From: Malurus cyaneus samueli | Taxonomy: Eukaryota; Chordata; Aves; Passeriformes; Maluridae | Assembly: GCA_009741485.1 (NCBI GenBank) | Contig: CM019227.1 | Coordinates: forward strand, 12,919,655 to 12,983,654 | Direction: 5' to 3' | Length of the DNA stretch: 64,000 bases | Notes under the pieces: model-generated | Database searches by the model: none | Seen by the model: only the letters and a program-made list of their open reading frames with translations | Told to the model about the DNA's origin: nothing | Part shown: positions 59,051 to 64,000 of the stretch, in pieces | Position numbering within the stretch: position 1 is the stretch's first letter | How the letters are laid out: the number at the start of each line of letters is the position of its first letter | Translations under genes and position numbers: made by a program

Positions 59051-62000
59051 AGCAGCAAGGGCTGAGACAGTTTGAGGTGGGAGCCTGTCTGAATAGCTGC
59101 AAGTACGAGTTTCACAGACTTCTCTCAGAACATTGGCCTGCAGGGCAAGATGTGATAAGAGGGGATGAATATATCTCCTGTCTTTGTTGCGTGTTTGTTT
59201 TTGAAGCGAGCTTTTAAAACAATGTCACTCTTCCTCTAGGTGCTTTAACTACACCAAAGCACACCAGCGCCTGGGGTTTAGCCTGAGCCTGCTACATAGC
59301 TAAATCACAGCTTTCCTTCTTGCCTGTAAATGAAAGACAACCGAAGCAGGATGCACAGCCACGAGGAGCATGTGCAGGGCTTCTTCGCTGGGTGCACTGA
59401 TCCAAAGGATTTTCTGGGATTTTCTGCCCGAACCGCCTAAAATTAAGGCAGAATTAAAAGCATCAATGATCAATGCATTTTCCAGATGCAACACAAATAT
59501 GGAGCTGTTTGCCACACAGTGGCAAAGTGCATCTAAAACTGTGTTCAAGCAGAGATTGAGATTGTCAAATCTTCTGTACGGCTGAACAGGAGACACTTGT
59601 GCTGATGGATTGGATTTTTTAGCCACAAGCAGCTCTGATACAAGCTTGTCATGAACAAGGGTTTGGCACTTCTTCCTCACTGCAGAGAGTGGGGTGCAGG
59701 CAACACATTCCTGCAGGACAGGCTTCCTGAGAACGGAGATGCAATAGTAAAGCAGTAACCAGTGACAAACATGGGCAGATCAGGTGATTCTGGACTGCCT
59801 TTGGTTCCAAACTGCAGTATCTTGCAATTTATTTCTTTCTGCATTTTTCCCCTGAAATCCTCTCAAGGGGGTTATGGGCTTCTTTTCAACCATGGATTAA
59901 TTATTCAATTATTAAAGGGCACAACCAATTCCAACCGGTGAAAAAAAATAACCAGTGCTTTATGCAATAAAAGAATTGTGAATTTATAGAGATATAAAAC
60001 AAAAACTTTTTTTTCCAAATGCAAATTGCTTTGAAGTATTGAGAAATGGGAGAAATTTTTCAGTAATCACTGTATATGATACCACATCAAGGTAAGAACT
60101 GCCTGCTCGAGGTCTAAAAACTGCTGGCACTAACCAGTTCAGATCTGTTCCTGGCCTCAGGGCTGCTGAAAACATGCTAAAACAAACCGTTCCATTAAAA
60201 TCTTAGTCAGGAGAATAAGATATCAGGTCAGACTGGTCTATGTAATTATTGATGAAGGAAGACCCTTCCAAGTATTTAGAGTTTATAGCTCGTAGGTTTT
60301 TTAAATGGAATCACTAATGTTTATCCAGTCTTCTATGAGTCTTTGATCTCTACGGGGTTTTACTTCAAAAACAGACAATAACATTCTGTAGCCATATTAG
60401 AGCAAAATAAGTAAAGGAGATGGACACACGTGATCTGAACTTTTTTGGATTTTTCTCTCAGTATTTATAAACACCAAGGCAATCGCTTCGATTGGGCCTG
60501 CCAGGAAAGAAGTTTCAAACTTATACAAAATACCCATGCTGATGTGGTGAGATTAATATAAGGCAGACTTCAGGTGTAGCAATAGAGAGACTCCCAGTTG
60601 TTTGTAGGGTTTTTTGTTGTGTAGTGCTTTTTTATTTTTTTAAGGCATTTTGTTACTGATGACTATCACAGAACCTTCCAAATATAAATGTAATTTTTAA
60701 AGTGGAAAAAGATTGAAGGGAAAGTCTGTTAAATACAAGAACGAGGTTGTCTTCTTGTGAGAAAATTTCTAGTATTGTGAAAAAACATCATGAAAATAAT
60801 CAGCTGCAGAAACCAGGCTTTACACAGATCTACCAGTAGAGTTGGGTAAAATAACTACTTCCACTGTAATTGTAATGTAATTGCACCCAACTGCTGTTAT
60901 ATCTAGTGAAGATACTGAGAGCCATTGTTTTCTTACTCTAATTTGGAATTTGAGTCCATAAAGTTTTTATGAGCTTATAGTTTAGATAATGTTAGGAAAT
61001 GGTTTGTCTGGAACTAAAATTTATCTCATTGTTTCACCAGGCAGGGACAGGTTTTGGTCTTTCTTACATTCTCTGCTATAAAGCAGATCTATCTTCATTA
61101 GTATTCTGGAATTGCCACATTAACATTTCTGGTTTTACATTGGAAATGCAGTAGATCTTGATGTTCTGTGGCCTCCGTATGAGTACAATAAATTAATGAC
61201 TAGTCACAAGAGAGATATCTTGGAAAAAAAGTTAGATTCTCTTGGGTTTTTTATAAGCAATTCTAGATTTTCTGTGTGAGTATCTTTATGATTGTTAGAA
61301 ATGTGTTTCCTTTGACTTATTCCCATGCAACAGCTGGGATTAAACTGCATTCTGGAGACGAGTGGAAATTGTTTACACAGTAACTCAGTGGGCAGAACAA
61401 GATTTTCTGCATTATCTCTATGTTGAGCTTCTAAGCAATAAATAGTGAATTATTTCTAGCCCTTGGGATGTATATACTTATAGTCAAAGTCCATGGAAGT
61501 CTTCTCCTTTTTGATAGCCTAAGAAATTCTTACTTTTTTAAAAGAGGGTGTTTGCTATCACCAAACTGCATGTGGGAAACTAATAAAAGCCAAGAGCATT
61601 TTTTCACTGAGGGTTTGTTTTCACTAGATATATATAATTTCATATCTTGTGGTCATTATATATAGGGACGAGATGGATTTTGTAGCAGTGTTAGTTTTTT
61701 GCAGCGCTCAGTAAAGATTGTTCTTGCTGCTGGTGAAACTCAGAATCTCAGGGAATTCCCTTGTGCTCCAAGTGATGGCTCTCCAAGAACAGCACGAGCT
61801 CTGGTGCTCCTGGGTTTAGCAGGCCACTCCCGGAGCAGATTTCACACCATGAGCAAACACTTCATGTTGTTTGCACTGACAATGTAACCAAGTGAGGAAC
61901 TCCACCCAAGCGAGTCAATTCTTGAAGAGACATTGCTGAACAAAGCACACGTCGGGAAGAGCTGGAATTTTAATGCCAATATTATTGTTCAGCCTAGCAC

Positions 62001-63508
62001 CCTCTGTCCCCAAGCCCCAGATTTCATTCGGGCTGCTCTTCCACTTGTGTGGATTGTTTAAGGATAATTTTTTTCTGTTCTTTTCCTTCTGTTGAGACGG
62101 AAAAAAGTAGGTCCTAGAAAGTGCCTCCCTTCTGCTATAATTCTAATTGAGTTCTGGCATAGGAAGGGAGAAAATAGTTTGCTATATTAGAGTAACTGTG
62201 TGAAGTGGGAAGGCCTCGCAATTTTCGAGATAAATATAATTTACAGGCTTCAAGAAGAATCCAGATTTCCAAATAATGTTTACTCTTTGTATTGGTCAGC
62301 TGTCCAGTGTTGATACAATAGGGTGGGGGGCTACTGTCAATTTTAACAGCTCCAGCACAAATATTAATTGCTCATACACTGTAAAAATAGTATACTGAAA
62401 TGCAAATAAAGTCTTTATCCAACAGTTGATAGTAACAGAAGCAGTGATAACAATCTCCCTTGCCCTCGACTACAAAGGCATAGAGAGGGACGAAAAATAA
62501 TGGTTACAGTGAAAAGCTCCTGCTGGGAAACAAAACAGTGAGATCCACAACTCCTAAAGTATGTCCCAAGGGGGGTGGGTCCTGCGATACGAGGATTGTT
62601 GTGAAGTGTTTGTGAGTGAGAAACAGCAAGGTTGGCCTTAATTCAAACCAGATCACTGTGAAGTCTGCAGAAAGAGATCTATCCTGTATCAGCACAATCA
62701 CCAGCACTCCTGCACTGCTCTGCAGCCATGCATTGGCAATAGAAAATTTCATTCTCTGGACTTGCCCTACATTCAGAAAACTTCATCTCCAGAAAAGCCA
62801 GCACTTGCATTGCTGGATGGAGCAGCCTGCCCCTCCTTCATAACCATGTGCAAGGCACGCTAATGCCATCATCCTGGGCAGAATATCAGATGGCGCATAG
62901 CCATGCAAAGGTGGGCTTTAAATGAGTACAGAAAAGAGGCATGAAATGTCACCTCCAACCTTGTGTTCCAAAGCGTTACTTATTTAAACTTTCGAATTTA
63001 TTACTGTGTGAATGGTTGACACCAGGCCAGGACGACAGTCCTTTTTCGCTGACATGATAGAATCTGTGTGTCAGCCACGCTGGACAACGGGGTGGCACGG
63101 GGCCAATGATCCACACAACCGCCAACAGCCTCTGTATGGGCACTTGTGTGGTAGCCCAGAAAGCACCACCTCACACAAAACAAAGGGTAAGGAACTGAGC
63201 AAGCTTATTCGAGAATTTTACCTAGGCATTGGGGTTTCAGATTGGCATCTGTCCAGTGTAAAACGTATTTTGTAGTGTTCCTACAGCTGCCATGTGACAG
63301 TACCCCAGAGTAGTAGGAACGCTCAACTTACTAGAACTGTGTTTTGCCACTTACGCTGTAAATCGAGTGTGAGTAAATCCAGGAAGAAATATAAATAATA
63401 TTAAATTCAATATTCCGCTTTTGTCCACAACAGCCAGGATGCTTACCAACTAATCAGAGATTGAGCACTCTGCATTGAAGATCTAATTGCACTTCACTTG
63501 CAGCCTCT

Positions 63509-63699
63509 TCACTGTTCAGCATCATGCTGTGTTGAAACGCTTGCATGCTTGGTCTTGGTAGAAACCTTGGAACGGATGGGAGACAGCCAGTGCTTGTTGT
63601 GGTTCATGAAGTCAGAGTTGTGAGGCAGAAGTGCTGAAGAGTCTAGATTTGGCGAAGAACACAGTAACAGATCACTGTCCAGAAACCACTGATGTGCTT
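63509..63699 (-). CDS. Candidate terminal coding exon of an unknown minus-strand gene
   Basis: Not recognised. An excellent acceptor (CTCTCATTTTTCAG) is followed by 63 in-frame residues, with features such as HQWFLDSDLLLCSSPNLDSS and HWLSPIRSKVSTKTKHASVS, ending at TGA 63509-63511. If real, it is the last exon of a gene extending past the right edge in the same direction as NUBP1. ORFs of this length are common by chance here, so confidence is low. Confidence 0.25.
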
Positions 63700-64000
63700 C
63701 TGAAAAATGAGAGCTGATATTGCCACAACAGCAAAGTCGCTCTTGCATAGCCATCACTGGTAAACTTTATTCACACGACAAAGCGGTGTTTTCTATTAAT
63801 TTTCTGTGCATTATGAGACTGTAAGCAAAGTTTGATTTTTCCAGAAACCACTTTTAACCTCATTAGGAAGTTCCGACTTGTTTTAAATACAAAGAAAAAC
63901 TCGACTTTATTAATTTGTTCTGTCTAATCCCTTCACTATAAAGTTGGCGGCACACACACAGGGAGATATGCAACATCGACTTCTTGAAATAAACAGCTCT

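Larger units (their letters stand above)
53400..64000. other. Flank upstream of NUBP1, no recognised gene
   Basis: No coding sequence of a known family was recognised across 10.6 kb. In particular I found no match to the expected NUBP1 N-terminus (CPGADSAQAG, CQGCPNQ) and nothing resembling the human neighbours TEKT5 or EMP2. The block contains a CR1 tail, a moderately CpG-rich patch and two weak exon-like ORFs, listed separately. The 126-codon minus ORF at 59300-59680, the 152-codon minus ORF at 58160-58618 and the 100-codon plus ORF at 56238-56540 show no motifs. Confidence 0.55.

Overview
The window looks like vertebrate, most probably avian, nuclear DNA. It contains CR1-type LINE 3' ends, multi-exon genes with compact introns, a GC-rich CpG-island promoter, and the gene order CIITA - TVP23A - NUBP1. 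That order and the relative orientations match the human 16p13 locus, read here from the opposite strand. No prokaryotic-style features (operons, CRISPR, insertion sequences) are present. The species cannot be fixed from the sequence alone.

Layout. (1) 1-5.4 kb: 3' flank of CIITA with no supported gene; an AATAAA at its extreme left may end a neighbouring plus-strand transcript. (2) 5.4-24.6 kb, minus strand: a complete CIITA coding region, the master coactivator of MHC class II transcription. I placed all 19 coding exons; the phases agree at every junction and predict about 1,122 residues. (3) 24.6-38.2 kb: intergenic or 5' non-coding DNA between the divergent CIITA and TVP23A genes. It holds a triple-GAAA IRF element at about 28.06 kb and ends in a truncated CR1. 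(4) 38.2-48.4 kb, plus strand: CpG-island promoter and seven coding exons of TVP23A (FAM18A), 213 residues, a four-pass Golgi membrane protein. (5) 48.8-53.35 kb, minus strand: nine exons of NUBP1, a P-loop iron-sulfur assembly ATPase, convergent with TVP23A. The exon or exons for its first ~63 residues, including the N-terminal cysteine motif, were not found. (6) 53.4-64 kb: no recognised gene, a short CR1 tail, a moderately CpG-rich block and two weak exon-like ORFs.

Functionally the three genes are independent neighbours: an immune transcriptional coactivator, a Golgi trafficking protein and a cytosolic Fe-S assembly factor. Nothing here amounts to a new multi-gene system. The most useful leads are the missing NUBP1 5' end, the altered Walker B of CIITA, the IRF element upstream of CIITA, and a duplicated splice donor inside CIITA. 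Comparisons with human proteins rest on recalled family knowledge, not on a database search.
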